This document shows positions 8,142 through 20,219 of a stretch of DNA of 64,000 nucleotides, one piece after another (positions within the stretch are counted from its first letter, which is position 1; every line of letters starts with the position of its first letter). Origin of the DNA: AWTP1-13 sp963840445 (GTDB lineage: Bacteria > Pseudomonadota > Alphaproteobacteria > Rhizobiales > Hyphomicrobiaceae); assembly GCA_963840445.1 (NCBI GenBank), contig CAWIZC010000006.1, positions 186,001 to 250,000 on the forward strand, written 5' to 3'. Made by a program: the position numbers and the translations under genes. The notes beneath the pieces are model-generated. The model saw nothing but the letters and a program-made list of their open reading frames with translations, had not been told where the DNA came from and made no database searches.

Positions 8142-8969
8142 ATGTACGGGCTGATCGCGCTCGGCTTCCACATCACCTACGTGGTCTCCAACACCGTCAA
8201 CTTTTCGCAAGGCAGCTCGGTGATGCTCGGCGCCGTGCTGGGCTATACCTTCGCCTCGCGGCTGGGCCTGCCCTTGCCGCTGGCCTTTGCTGCTGCGTTG
8301 CTGCTTTGCGCCGCCTTTGGCCTGCTTGTGGAGCGGGCCCTGGTTCGGCCCTTCGTGGCGCGCGGCTCAAACGCCTGGCTCATGGCCACGGTGGCCGGCG
8401 GCATCGTGCTCGACAACGCGGTGCTCTTTACGTTCGGCAAGGAGCCACGCAGCTTCCCGGCGTTGCTGTCGACCACGCCCGTCAAAATCTTCGGCGTCGG
8501 CGTGTTTCCACTCCAGCTCGTCATTCCGATCGTCGGCGTTGGCGTCGCCGTGGCCTTGTCGCTGTTCCTGCGCCGCACGCGCCACGGCAAAGCTCTCCTG
8601 GCGGTGGTCCAGAATGCGGACGCAGCGCGCCTGATGGGCATCAACGTCAGGGCGGCGGTCGCCGCTTCGTTTGCCGTCTCTACGGCGCTGGCAGGGCTTG
8701 CCGGGCTGTTGATCGCGCCGCTGTTCAGTGTGCATTCCGACATGGGCACTCTGTTCGGCATCAAAGCCTTCGCGGTGGCGATCCTCGGCGGCATCGGCTC
8801 TGCCGCGGGGGTGATGCTGGCCGGCCTGATCTACGGGGTGAGCGAAGCCCTCATCACGGGGCTGTTCGGCTCGGTCTACACCCAGATCGCCATGTTCACG
8901 GCCGTGATCGGCGCGCTTGCCCTGATGCCGCAAGGCCTGCTCGGCCGCGCTGCCATCAAGAAGGTCTGA
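8142..8969 (+). CDS. ABC transporter permease, LivH type
   Basis: First inner-membrane permease of the transporter, 275 residues from ATG 8142, with about eight hydrophobic segments and the LivH patterns NTVNFSQGSSVMLGA and FAVAILGGIGSAAGVMLAGL. LivH proteins normally start about 15 residues earlier: the upstream in-frame sequence reads ILVTSAIVSGLCLGS, which completes the first helix, and no ATG/GTG/TTG is available. An ATT at 8097 preceded by GGAGAG about 6 bases away may be the true start. It lies five bases before the fused permease-ATPase gene. Confidence 0.88.
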   Translation: MYGLIALGFHITYVVSNTVNFSQGSSVMLGAVLGYTFASRLGLPLPLAFAAALLLCAAFGLLVERALVRPFVARGSNAWLMATVAGGIVLDNAVLFTFGKEPRSFPALLSTTPVKIFGVGVFPLQLVIPIVGVGVAVALSLFLRRTRHGKALLAVVQNADAARLMGINVRAAVAASFAVSTALAGLAGLLIAPLFSVHSDMGTLFGIKAFAVAILGGIGSAAGVMLAGLIYGVSEALITGLFGSVYTQIAMFTAVIGALALMPQGLLGRAAIKKV

Positions 8970-8974
8970 GCCGC

Positions 8975-11467
<2,493 letters not shown>

Positions 11468-11478
11468 GCGCCGCCCGC

Positions 11479-12898
11479 TCACGTCCGCGGTTGGATGCCC
11501 TTCAAGGTTGCAAATGCCACGGTCCCTGCGCCAAACGCCAAACCAGCGCCGATCAAGGCAGCGGCGTGGAAAGCTGCAACGAGGGCCGGCCCGCTCTGTG
11601 CAATCACGCCGCCTGCCAGCGCGGTGGCGATCAGGCCGCCGGTGCGGGCGATGGCGCTGTTGAAACCCGACGCGGTGCCGGCGTGGCGATCGTCGACGGA
11701 GGAAAGCACGGCGGTGGTCAACGGAGCGACGGCGCCGGCCATGCCGCACGCAATCACCAATATCGCCGGCAGAGCGCCGGTCCAATAGCTGGCCTGAGGC
11801 ACGACGCGGACCAGAAGCGCGAAATCCAAGACCGGTCACCAGCGATCCGACGGTGAGTGGCCAACGCGGGCCGGTGGCCCCGGCGATCCAGCCCATCAGC
11901 CGTGACGCCGATCCAATCACCAGCGGGAAGGGAAGCAGGGCCATGCCCGCGGCGAACGGCGAATAACCACCTGCCTCGATCAACACGTAGGGCAGCAGAA
12001 CCAACAGACCGCCCAGTGCCGCATAGAGCAGAAATGTGAGGACGGTCAGCCCGATGAAGGCGCGCGAGCCGAACAAGCCAAGGGGCATCATGGCCTGGTC
12101 ACCGCGCCGATATTCGACGGAAAGGAACAGTCCGATCATCAGCAAGCCCAGGATCAGGCCAAACCAGACGGCGGGCGTCATGCCGTAGCTGCTCGACCAG
12201 AGGGTTAGCGCCCAAGTCAACATGCCCAGCGCTAGCGTCGCCAGAGTGGCACCCGTCCAGTCAAGCGACTGCTGGCCCGGCATACTCTCGTCAACGAAGC
12301 ACCAGGCAATTGCAATGACTGCTGCTGCGACAGGCACGTTGATCAGGAAGATCGCCGGCCAACCCGCCACGTCGACCAGCCAGCCGCCGAACGGGGGACC
12401 TATGGCACTGGCTATCGCACCGGCCGCCGCCCAGGTTCCGATCGCGCGTCCTTTTGCTTCGCCGCTGTAGGCGCTGCCGAGAATGGCAAGGCTGTTCGGC
12501 ATCAGCATCGCGGCGCCGACACCTTGCAGCGCTCGAGCTGCCAGCAGCCAGCCAAGGCTCGGTGCAATCGCGCACGCAATGGACGCCACCGTGAAGATCG
12601 CGGTTCCTGCAATCAACAGCCGGCGACGCCCGTAATGGTCGCCGGCCGCGCCTCCCAGCAGGAGCAGTGCACTAAGGGGTAGCAGGTAGGCATTGATGGT
12701 CCATTGCAGATCGGCGGCGCCGGCCGCGAAGCTGTGGCCGATCGCAGGCAGCGCCACAGTAACCACCGACCCGTCGATGAACGCCAAGCTCGAAGCCAGA
12801 ATCGTCGCGACCAGCGTCCATTGCGGATGCCGCGTCTCGACACCACGCATCACTGTGGCGCCTGCGCGATCACAGGGGGCAGGAAACGTCGCAGCCAT
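11479..12898 (-). pseudogene. MFS drug/metabolite exporter, DHA2 (EmrB/QacA) type, one frameshift
   Basis: A 14-helix-type major facilitator protein of about 473 residues if read through. The N-terminal part has FIDGSVVTVALPAIG, LLLLGGAAGDHYGRRRLL, the antiporter motif LAARALQGVGAAMLMPNSLA, and QQSLDWTGATL. The frame is lost near 11818: GGATTTCGCGCTTCTG appears to have one extra C, after which the alternative frame continues DFALLVRVVPQASYWTG and ends GTASGFNSAIARTGGLIATA...QPRT. Either a recent inactivation or a sequencing error. ATG 12850 is an alternative start. It follows the catabolic block on the same strand, 88 bases downstream, and could export a product or toxic intermediate. Confidence 0.8.
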
Positions 12899-12986
12899 GC
12901 AGCCCTTTACGCGTTTCTGATCTCACCGAACAGAGCCCGCTGTCGCGCAAAGGTTTGGGCACATGCCCTCGTGCCAGTCTCGGCCT

Positions 12987-14291
12987 CTACAGCGCCTTGC
13001 CTGCGACACTGCCTGCTCCTTCGTCGAAGCGCGAGAGACGGAACGGCGAAAGGTCGAGCGAGGATCGGCCCGCAACGATCCATTCCGCAAGCTGTTTGCC
13101 TACCGACGGCCCGAGCGCGAAGCCGTGACCGCTGAAACCCGCCGCGATGAACAGGCCGGGCACAGCAGACGGCCGATCGATGATCGGGATCACATCGGGC
13201 GTCAGATCGATGCGTCCGGCCCACGTGCGGGCCAGATCGAGCCCTGCGATATGGGGAAACAGCGCGCGGAACGCGGCAGCATTCTGCGCGATTTTCTTGT
13301 CGTTCACCCGCGGTTCCGGCAGCGGTTTGCCTCCAAAGCGCGCGCATAGGCGATGAAAGCTCTCGGATCCGAGGCGCAGTCGCAGCAGCCGCCAGTTGCG
13401 TCGATAGGCCGGCAGGAAGTGGCGCAGATGGCTGAGTGAATCGACGGTCAGATCATAATCGGGCCCGGCACCGCGGTAGCCGTTGCCGATAACGAAGCTG
13501 CCGTCGGTGCGCGGCCGGAAGGCGACCTTTGGTCCCCACATGGCGACCCTTGTGAAAGGTGCTGCCGCGACGGTCTGCGCGACCGAAGAACGGATTACCT
13601 GGATCGGCACATCAATTCCCAGGGGCCTGGCCAATGCCGGGGTGCCGATGCCGCCTGCGAGCACGACCACGGGGGCCGCGCAGGAACCGTTGGCGGTCAC
13701 GACGCCCGCGATCCGCCCGGCCTGGGTCTCGACTGCGACCACGGGGCATTTCTCATGGATCGCGGCTCCGGCTTCGCGGGCGGCGCGGGCGATGGTGCGC
13801 GTCGAGAGTGCCGGCTCGCCATGCGCGTCGCCGGAGGTGTAAAGGCCGGAACGCCAATCGCCGGCCAGCTGCGGGACGAGGTCGCGGATCTCGGCTCCAT
13901 TCAGCAGGCGCGTGGCCAGACCAAGGCGGCGAGCGACTGCCAATGCATCCGCGATGCGTGCTTCATCATCGACGGTTTCCGCGGGAACCAGGATGCCCCC
14001 CGGAGTGAAACCTGTGCTGGCCTCGCCGTAACGCGACGTGATCTCGACCCAGAGGCGGTTCGCTTCGGAAGCGAGCGGCACCTCAGCTTCGTGGCGGCCC
14101 TGCTGGCGGATGAAACCCCAAGCGCGGCTGGACTGCTCGGCGGCGATCTCGGAGCGCTCGAACACCGCGACCTTGATGCCGCGGGTGGCCAGATGCCAAG
14201 CGGTGGCGCAGCCCATGATGCCGGCGCCGACGATGGCGACGTCCACCGGTTCAAAAGATGCCTTGTGCATTGACGGCCCCGCCATAGACAT
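12987..14291 (-). CDS. FAD-dependent amine/amino-acid oxidase (DAO superfamily)
   Basis: A 434-residue flavoprotein with the dinucleotide-binding motif VAIVGAGIMGCATAWHLATR at about residues 18-37, and the DAO C-terminal pattern LFIAAGFSGHGFALGPSVGK. Related proteins include sarcosine oxidase, dimethylglycine oxidase and D-amino-acid dehydrogenases, which oxidise a C-N bond and release an amine or formaldehyde. It is the last gene of the minus-strand catabolic block and starts three bases after the stop of the DgcA-like gene, so it is probably translationally coupled. The substrate is unknown; an N-methylated amino acid would fit both neighbours. Confidence 0.85.
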   Translation of the reverse strand: MSMAGPSMHKASFEPVDVAIVGAGIMGCATAWHLATRGIKVAVFERSEIAAEQSSRAWGFIRQQGRHEAEVPLASEANRLWVEITSRYGEASTGFTPGGILVPAETVDDEARIADALAVARRLGLATRLLNGAEIRDLVPQLAGDWRSGLYTSGDAHGEPALSTRTIARAAREAGAAIHEKCPVVAVETQAGRIAGVVTANGSCAAPVVVLAGGIGTPALARPLGIDVPIQVIRSSVAQTVAAAPFTRVAMWGPKVAFRPRTDGSFVIGNGYRGAGPDYDLTVDSLSHLRHFLPAYRRNWRLLRLRLGSESFHRLCARFGGKPLPEPRVNDKKIAQNAAAFRALFPHIAGLDLARTWAGRIDLTPDVIPIIDRPSAVPGLFIAAGFSGHGFALGPSVGKQLAEWIVAGRSSLDLSPFRLSRFDEGAGSVAGKAL

Positions 14292-14294
14292 CGA

Positions 14295-16361
14295 CTACAA
14301 CGCCACGCACAGCCGCAAGGAGTTGAGGATGGCCGCATGCACGTTGCGGCTCGCCACCGCGTCGCCGACCCGATGCAATTCGAAGGCCGCCTCCGCTCTG
14401 ATGCTTCGCGGCTGCGGTTGGCGCGCGAGCAGAGCCGGGAGATCGGTCACGCCGTCATTCGCGGAAGCTCCGCGCAGAGCCCGATAGAGTTCGTCGGCCG
14501 GCCGCGTGCCATGCTCCACGATGATCTGGTCGGCGGCACGCTCCACCAGCGCCTGGGTAATGAGGTTCCTGAAGGTCGCGACGAGCCGGTTGCCATTGCG
14601 CCCGACCTTGACGATCTCGTGATCGAATGTCGTCGGTACCGCGAGTTCATACATGCGCTTCTTCCAGACCACCCGATCTACGTAGGTGAGCTCCTGTGCG
14701 AGCTGACCGTCGATGGAGACGAGCGAAACCTGTCGTCCGTCGCGCACCGCCAGTTCGGCGACCTGCGGAGCCGGGTGGCGTCCGGTGCCGTCATAGATGA
14801 TCAGCTCGGATCCGAGCGCCACCGTACCACCGATCGCGTCCCACACGCTCGTGCAATGCGCCGCCCCTTCGATCCAATCGAGGTCGGGAACGCCGCCTGT
14901 GGCGACAATCACGATTTCGGGCGCTTCGGCTGTCACATCGGCGGCTTCGGCATAGGCATTGAGACGCACCTCGACTCCGAGACGCTCGATTTCGGCTTGC
15001 CGCCAGTCGATGATGCCGAGCACGTCCTTGCGCCAGCTCGCGCGTGCGCCGAGCAGCACTTGTCCTCCGAGCCGGTTCGCTGCCTCGAACAGCACAACGT
15101 GGTGCCCGCGCTCCGCGCATACCCGAGCGGCCTCGAGGCCGGCTGGCCCGCCGCCCACCACCACGACTCTGCGGCCGGGTCGATCGGCGCGCTCGATCGC
15201 ATGCGGCAGCGTCGTTTCTCTCCCCGTAGAGGGATTATGCAGGCAGTGCGGACGGTATTGCGTTTGGCAGTGGGTCGCGCCGACACACGGCCGGATCCGC
15301 TCCTCCTGACCGGTTTCGATCTTGCGCACGATATGCGGGTCGGCGATGTGAGCCCGGGTCATCGCCACCATGTCGAGCAATCCCTCGCGGATGGCGTGGC
15401 GAGCGGTGGCGATGTCTGAAATGCGGGCCGCGTGGAATACCGGCAACCGCACGGCACGTCTGAATTCGCCGACGGGGATGAGCCAGGGCGCGATAGGGGA
15501 AGCCATACCCGGCATGTTGTCGGTCGCGAGTGCGCGCTCTGTATCCATACGGCCATATATGGCGTTGAAGAAGTCGAGCATGCCGGTGCGCTCGAACAAC
15601 CGCGCCATCTCGACGCCCTCCTCGAGGGTGAGTCCGGCTTCATCACCTTCATCGATCACATAGCGTATACCGACGATGAACTCGTCGCCGGCCTGGCGGC
15701 GGATCTCCTCCAGCACCATCAGACCGAAACGGCAGCGGTTCTCCCGCGAGCCGCCAAAGCCATCGGTGCGCCTGTTGGTCTTGGGAGAGAGGAACTGGCC
15801 GATGAGATGCCCGCCGGCGAGCACTTCGATTCCGTCAAGGCCGCCGTCGCGGCAACGGCGGGCCGCCGCCCCGTATGCCTTCACCACGCGGCGGATATCG
15901 TGCTCGTCCATTTCCTTTGGGAAGCTGCGGTGCAGCGTCTCGCGGATCGCGGACGGACCGATGGTCGGCAGCCAATGCGTGGCATAGGGTTCGCCGCGAC
16001 GACCGAGATGCGTGATCTGCACCATCAAGGCTGCGCCGTGCGCGTGGACACGCTCCGAGAAGCGTTGGAAATGCGGAATGATGGCGTCGGTGCCGACGTT
16101 CAATTGCCGGAAGATGTTGGGTGAATCCACATCCACATTGGACGACCCCCCGAACATCGTCAGCGCGATGCCGCCTTTGGCTTTCTCTTCATGATAAAGC
16201 TGATAGGCCTCGGTTGGCAGCCCACCCACCTCGAGGCCGCTGGCGTGGCTCGTGCTCATGATCCGGTTCTTGAGCACAAGCGACTTGATCTTCAGTGGCT
16301 GCAGCAGTGGGTCCCGCGCCGTTGGCGTAGATGACGTTGTCGGCACTGCAGGGATGCGCAT
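14295..16361 (-). CDS. NADH:flavin oxidoreductase, DgcA/N-methylproline-demethylase-like
   Basis: A 688-residue two-part flavoprotein of the trimethylamine-dehydrogenase/2,4-dienoyl-CoA-reductase family. Residues about 20-370 form the FMN TIM barrel (LKIKSLVLKNRIMSTSHAS; HLIGQFLSPKTNRRTDGFGG). Cysteines then follow in RPCVGATHCQTQYRPHCLHN, the region that in relatives holds a 4Fe-4S cluster. Residues about 395-640 are the FAD/NAD part (RRVVVVGGGPAGLEAARVCA). The cysteine region (RPCVGATxC...CxHN..TGRE) resembles dimethylglycine demethylase DgcA and N-methylproline demethylases. ATG 16361 has AGGATAGGAG about 8 bases upstream and is preferred to 16388. Confidence 0.85.
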   Translation of the reverse strand: MRIPAVPTTSSTPTARDPLLQPLKIKSLVLKNRIMSTSHASGLEVGGLPTEAYQLYHEEKAKGGIALTMFGGSSNVDVDSPNIFRQLNVGTDAIIPHFQRFSERVHAHGAALMVQITHLGRRGEPYATHWLPTIGPSAIRETLHRSFPKEMDEHDIRRVVKAYGAAARRCRDGGLDGIEVLAGGHLIGQFLSPKTNRRTDGFGGSRENRCRFGLMVLEEIRRQAGDEFIVGIRYVIDEGDEAGLTLEEGVEMARLFERTGMLDFFNAIYGRMDTERALATDNMPGMASPIAPWLIPVGEFRRAVRLPVFHAARISDIATARHAIREGLLDMVAMTRAHIADPHIVRKIETGQEERIRPCVGATHCQTQYRPHCLHNPSTGRETTLPHAIERADRPGRRVVVVGGGPAGLEAARVCAERGHHVVLFEAANRLGGQVLLGARASWRKDVLGIIDWRQAEIERLGVEVRLNAYAEAADVTAEAPEIVIVATGGVPDLDWIEGAAHCTSVWDAIGGTVALGSELIIYDGTGRHPAPQVAELAVRDGRQVSLVSIDGQLAQELTYVDRVVWKKRMYELAVPTTFDHEIVKVGRNGNRLVATFRNLITQALVERAADQIIVEHGTRPADELYRALRGASANDGVTDLPALLARQPQPRSIRAEAAFELHRVGDAVASRNVHAAILNSLRLCVAL

Positions 16362-16478
16362 GTCCCGATCTCCTATCCTGATGATCAAATGCCTTGTCAG
16401 GCCAGCAAGGCAAATTCCGAATTGGCGGTCTCGTATGCGAAACCGGCAAGCCGGCCGGCGTGCAGCGGGAGCTCAGGC

Positions 16479-17288
16479 TCACGGTGCGACCGGCTTGCGG
16501 TTTTGAAGCTCCGCCTGCCGGGCGAACGTCGCCGCGACCATGTCGTTGGCGATCTGAGGGAAGTGACTCGTCAGCACATCCAGCGCCGCATGTGTCATGC
16601 CGCCAGGGGTCGCGGTCGCAAGCACGATATCACCCCAGCCATAGCCTGCTTTTGCAAGTGCCGCGACGGCTCCCGCGGTTTCGGCCATCATGGCGTCGAG
16701 CGTTGGACGGTCCAAAGCCTCGCTTCGCGCCGCATTGGCTGAGACGAAGGCGTCGCAAAGCGCAGCGAACAGAGCGATCGCCGATCCGGCCACGTTGGAT
16801 GCTACGCGGTCGTCGCGTTGATCGATCAGCATCGGCACGCTGAAGCGGGCGAACACGTTGCGCACTGCATCTACGTGCTTGGGCTCCGCGCCCGGCCCAG
16901 CGACAAGCAGCGAAACGCCGCGACCGACCACGTGGGCAAGCGTTGGGATCACCTTCACCACCGGCACGCCTACGCGCTCTGCGATGGTGGCGAGAGGCAC
17001 CGCGTTGGCGACGCTGATCACGATCGTATGCGATCGAAAATGCCCGGCGAGGCCGTCGCAGATCGGGAGATACGCATCCGGAGGGACACAGAGGACCACG
17101 AGATCGGCGCTTCGTGCCAAGTCTTCGGGCGATGCTGCGACAAGACCGGGTATTTCGCGCCGCAATTCTTCGATACGCGCTGGATCGCGGCTCGCCGCAA
17201 ACAATCCCAGCTCCGGTGCGTGGGTTGCAGACGCGCGCAACAACGCCGTTCCGAGCCTGCCTATCCCGATTACGCCAAAGCTTGTCAT
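16479..17288 (-). CDS. NAD(P)-binding reductase, pyrroline-5-carboxylate reductase (ProC)-like
   Basis: A 269-residue protein with the N-terminal Rossmann motif FGVIGIGRLGTALLRA and a ProC-like C-terminal dimerisation part: KVIPTLAHVVGRGVSLLVAG, NVAGSAIALFAALCDAFVSA and ATATPGGMTHAALDVL, the last close to the ProC pattern (PGGTT). It may reduce a cyclic imine such as pyrroline carboxylate, or be an oxidoreductase of different specificity. ATG 17288 overlaps the stop of the 55-codon ORF (ATGA), supporting that start over the longer frame to 17414. Confidence 0.78.
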   Translation of the reverse strand: MTSFGVIGIGRLGTALLRASATHAPELGLFAASRDPARIEELRREIPGLVAASPEDLARSADLVVLCVPPDAYLPICDGLAGHFRSHTIVISVANAVPLATIAERVGVPVVKVIPTLAHVVGRGVSLLVAGPGAEPKHVDAVRNVFARFSVPMLIDQRDDRVASNVAGSAIALFAALCDAFVSANAARSEALDRPTLDAMMAETAGAVAALAKAGYGWGDIVLATATPGGMTHAALDVLTSHFPQIANDMVAATFARQAELQNRKPVAP

Positions 17289-17452
17289 TGGCCGATCGCG
17301 TCCAGGCGTTGATACCAGCCGGTGACGGCACTGGCCGCCGGCGTCACGAAAGCCTGCAAAGGAATCGGCTTGAGCGGCCGACCAATCAGGCCGAGGCCCG
17401 GGACAACTGGGCATCGAGCGGCGGTTGCTTCCCGGAGCGGCGGCATAGCCAT
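17285..17452 (-). CDS. small ORF, 55 residues, in the catabolic operon
   Basis: It begins about 10 bases after the HAD gene's stop, with GAGAGG about 7 bases before ATG 17452 (a second ATG is at 17446), and its TGA overlaps the next gene's start as ATGA. The peptide contains VVPGLGLIGRPLKPIPLQAF and ends TGWYQRLDAIGQ. Both the coupling and the lack of non-coding slack suggest it is translated. It could be a small subunit or a remnant of a longer gene; I recognise no family. Confidence 0.5.
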   Translation of the reverse strand: MAMPPLREATAARCPVVPGLGLIGRPLKPIPLQAFVTPAASAVTGWYQRLDAIGQ

Positions 17453-17462
17453 GCGGACCCTC

Positions 17463-18188
17463 TCAGGCCGTGAGGTCGAGGTGATACTGGCGCACGAGAT
17501 CCTCGAGACTGACCGCGAGGAAATCCGGCGGCGTATAGCGCGCAGGCACCTGGGTGCCGCCATATCCCGGCCGCCCGTGGCGGCGATAGATCCAGGCGGT
17601 GGTAAGGCCGGCTGCACGGGCCGCGCCGATGTCGTGATACTGGCTTTGTGCCACATGCAGGATGCGCTCACGTTTCACCCCCAGCCGTTCCAGATGCGTG
17701 ATGAAGTACTGGAAGGCACGCGGGTCCGGCTTGGCTATGCCCATGTCCTCTTCGGTGATGATCTCGGAGAACGGCGAGCCCAGCGTATTCGCCATCACTC
17801 GAGCGGACACGCGGTCGCCGTTGGTCACCACCACCAGGAAGCGAAAGTGCCGCTTCAGCTCGGCGAGTGCGGCCGCGGAATCGGGGAATGCCGGCCAATG
17901 TCGCGCCGAGCGGACAAAAGCCGCGCCATCTGCTGGTTCGACCGCCACGCCGTAGCTAGCGGCGACGCCCTCCCAGATCTTCGGCAGTCGGGCGCTGAAC
18001 AAGAGCCCGGGCGCGCGTGTCCGCACCTCGCTCTGAACGTTCGCATAGGTCTCCAGGATCTCGGTATCGGAAACTTCCGGCTTAGCGCGCAGGAGCCGTG
18101 GCCTTGCGAAATCGAGCACGCCCTGCTCGAAGTCGATCAGGGTGCCGATCATGTCGAAGGTGAGCACATCGAAATCGGTCAGGCGCAT
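17463..18188 (-). CDS. HAD hydrolase, 2-haloacid dehalogenase (type II) like
   Basis: A 241-residue haloacid-dehalogenase-superfamily protein. Motif I is LTFDMIGTLIDF (nucleophile Asp), motif II FLVVVTNGD, and the lysine/acid region EDMGIAKPDPRAFQYF followed by HVAQSQYHDIGAARAAGL. It matches haloacid dehalogenase type II proteins, many of which are really phosphatases. The start at 18188 has a textbook AAGGAG six bases upstream; the longer frame to 18287 overlaps the upstream ATPase gene. In the operon it lies between the transporter and the oxidoreductases. Confidence 0.83.
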   Translation of the reverse strand: MRLTDFDVLTFDMIGTLIDFEQGVLDFARPRLLRAKPEVSDTEILETYANVQSEVRTRAPGLLFSARLPKIWEGVAASYGVAVEPADGAAFVRSARHWPAFPDSAAALAELKRHFRFLVVVTNGDRVSARVMANTLGSPFSEIITEEDMGIAKPDPRAFQYFITHLERLGVKRERILHVAQSQYHDIGAARAAGLTTAWIYRRHGRPGYGGTQVPARYTPPDFLAVSLEDLVRQYHLDLTA

Positions 18189-18229
18189 AGTCGCTCCTTG
18201 GTGTCCGGGCGTCGTCATTGCGTGGGCAT

Positions 18230-19249
18230 TCAGGAAGGAATGGCTTCCTCTTGTTCTGCTGTGCGGGTCTCGATCGGGACCAGACATGCGGTCGCGTGGC
18301 TTTGATCCTGGGCGATGAAGGGCGGTCGCTGCTGCGTGCAGGGCGCGATGCGCCGCCCACAGCGCGGTGCATAGTTGCAGGCCTGCGCCGGATCGGCGAT
18401 CTCAAGTCGGATTTCGTCGGCATCGGTGACCACCGCCCCGGGCGCGGCGCTGCGGGCGCGCAGCAGGCTCAATGTGTAGGGGTGTCGAGGATCACCGAAG
18501 ACCTGCTCGGTCGCTCCAATTTCCACGATGCGCCCGAAATACATCACCGCGATCCGGTCGCACAGGAAGCGCGCCACGCCGAGGTCGTGGGTGATGAAAA
18601 CGAGACCCACGCCGGTCTCGCGGTTCATCCGCTTGAGAAGATTCAGAACCTGCGCCCGCACCGAGACGTCGAGCTTGGAGACCGGTTCGTCGGCGACGAT
18701 GATGCGCGGTTTCACGCTGATGGCGCGCGCAATAGCCACCCGCTGGAGCTGGCCACCCGACAGCTCGTGCGGATAGCGCCTTGCGTGCTCCGGGCCGAGA
18801 CCGACGCGCCTGAGCAACGCGCCGACTTCGTCCGGTATGCGCTCCTTCGGGCAGATCCCGTGCAGTCGCAGCGGAAGCGAAAGCGAGCTCTCGATCGTGA
18901 ACCGTGGATTGAACGAGGACAGCGGGTCCTGGAAGATCATCTGCAGGTCGCGGCGTAACGCACCCCAGCGCCGTGGCGGCAGCGTCGCAAGGTCGTGACC
19001 CAGGTAGAGGATCTGTCCGCTGGTCGGCTTGAAGGCGCCGAGGATCGTCTTGCCAAGCGTGGTCTTGCCGCTGCCCGACTCGCCCACCAGCCCGACAATC
19101 TCGCCCGCTGCAATATCCAGATCGACGGAGTCGAGCGCGCGCAAGGGGCGCGCCCTCCCGAAGCGCTGCGCTGCGCGGAAATCGAGCGTGAGGTCGCGCA
19201 CCCGCATGGTCGCATCGGACGTCATGTCGGCGCTCTGGTCACTGGTCAT
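18230..19249 (-). CDS. oligopeptide/dipeptide ABC transporter ATPase, OppF/DppF type
   Basis: A 339-residue ATPase with Walker A GLVGESGSGKTTLGK, Q-loop MIFQDPLSSFNPR, signature LSGGQLQRVAIARAI, Walker B RIIVADEPVSKLDVSV and the OppF C-terminal cysteine-bearing extension (CNYAPRCGRRIAPC) that can hold an iron-sulfur site in relatives. Its ATG overlaps the end of the OppD-type gene by 11 bases, indicating coupled translation. The frame upstream to 19564 is only overlap. Confidence 0.9.
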   Translation of the reverse strand: MTSDQSADMTSDATMRVRDLTLDFRAAQRFGRARPLRALDSVDLDIAAGEIVGLVGESGSGKTTLGKTILGAFKPTSGQILYLGHDLATLPPRRWGALRRDLQMIFQDPLSSFNPRFTIESSLSLPLRLHGICPKERIPDEVGALLRRVGLGPEHARRYPHELSGGQLQRVAIARAISVKPRIIVADEPVSKLDVSVRAQVLNLLKRMNRETGVGLVFITHDLGVARFLCDRIAVMYFGRIVEIGATEQVFGDPRHPYTLSLLRARSAAPGAVVTDADEIRLEIADPAQACNYAPRCGRRIAPCTQQRPPFIAQDQSHATACLVPIETRTAEQEEAIPS

Positions 19250-20219
19250 GCAGCAGGCACCGCGATGTGTGGCCGGGGCCGACATCGACCAGGCGAGGCT
19301 GCGTCGAGCGGCATTTCGCGATCGCCGCCGGGCAGCGTGCCACGAAGCCGCATCCTTCCGCGGCGCCGCGTCCGCCCGGCTCGCCCTGCAATTCGTAGAG
19401 ATACTCGTCGCGCCGGTCGAGCGAGGCGGACGTCTGCAACAGTCCCTGGGCATAGGGATGTCGCGGCCGCTCGAGGACATCGCGCGCGGGTCCGATCTCG
19501 ACGATCTCACCCGCATACATGACCGCAATACGGTCGCAGATCTCTGCCGCCACCGCGAGGTCATGCGTCACGAACAGCACCGAAGCGCCGAGCTTCTTCT
19601 GCTGCACCCGGATCAGATCAAGGATCTGCCGCTCGACCAGGTTGTCGAGATTGGTGGTCGGCTCGTCGGCGATGATGAAGGCCGGGCGCAGCGCGATCAC
19701 CATGGCGATCAGGGCACGCTGCAGCATGCCGCCGCTGAGCTGATGCGGATGGGAGGCGAGCACGCGTGCGGGCACGCGGATGCCCACGTCCTGCAGGATG
19801 CGGCCAGCCTCGTCGAGCCAGTCGCTGTTCCTATCGCCGGTCGAGCCCTGCCGGCGTGCGATCGCCTGCTTGAGATGCCAGGCAACGGTCTTGGCCGGAT
19901 TGAACGAGCCGACCGGGTCCTGGAAGATCATGGCGAGCTGGACGCCTTGCAGGTTGCGGAATTCCTCGTCCGACAGCCCGGCCAATTCCTTTCCGCGGAA
20001 GCGAATGGCGTCGGCAGCAACCGAGGCGTGCGGCGGCAGCAGGCGCAGCAGCGACAGCCCGGTCACGGTCTTGCCGGAACCGGACTCGCCGATCAGCCCG
20101 AGGACCTCGCCGGGTGCGATCGAGAAGCTCACGCCGCGCACGGCTTCCACGCATTCGCCACCGACCGCGAATGCTGTGCGCAGATTCTTCACTTCAATGA
20201 GGGCTGCAGACGCAGTCAC
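19239..20219 (-). CDS. oligopeptide/dipeptide ABC transporter ATPase, OppD/DppD type
   Basis: A 326-residue ATPase: Walker A GLIGESGSGKTVTG, Q-loop MIFQDPVGSFNPA, signature LSGGMLQRALIAMVIAL, Walker B FIIADEPTTNLDNLVERQ, and the C-terminal cysteine cluster GCGFVARCPAAIAKC. The start is a GTG at 20219 overlapping the upstream permease's TGA by four bases; the much longer open frame to 20957 is antisense-like overlap of the permease gene and is discarded. Confidence 0.9.
   Translation of the reverse strand: MTASAALIEVKNLRTAFAVGGECVEAVRGVSFSIAPGEVLGLIGESGSGKTVTGLSLLRLLPPHASVAADAIRFRGKELAGLSDEEFRNLQGVQLAMIFQDPVGSFNPAKTVAWHLKQAIARRQGSTGDRNSDWLDEAGRILQDVGIRVPARVLASHPHQLSGGMLQRALIAMVIALRPAFIIADEPTTNLDNLVERQILDLIRVQQKKLGASVLFVTHDLAVAAEICDRIAVMYAGEIVEIGPARDVLERPRHPYAQGLLQTSASLDRRDEYLYELQGEPGGRGAAEGCGFVARCPAAIAKCRSTQPRLVDVGPGHTSRCLLHDQ

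Noticed and set aside
8063..8974. N-terminal extension of the fused Liv protein
   Set aside because: It overlaps the LivH gene in another frame and is not permease-like; the LivM part begins at ATG 8975.
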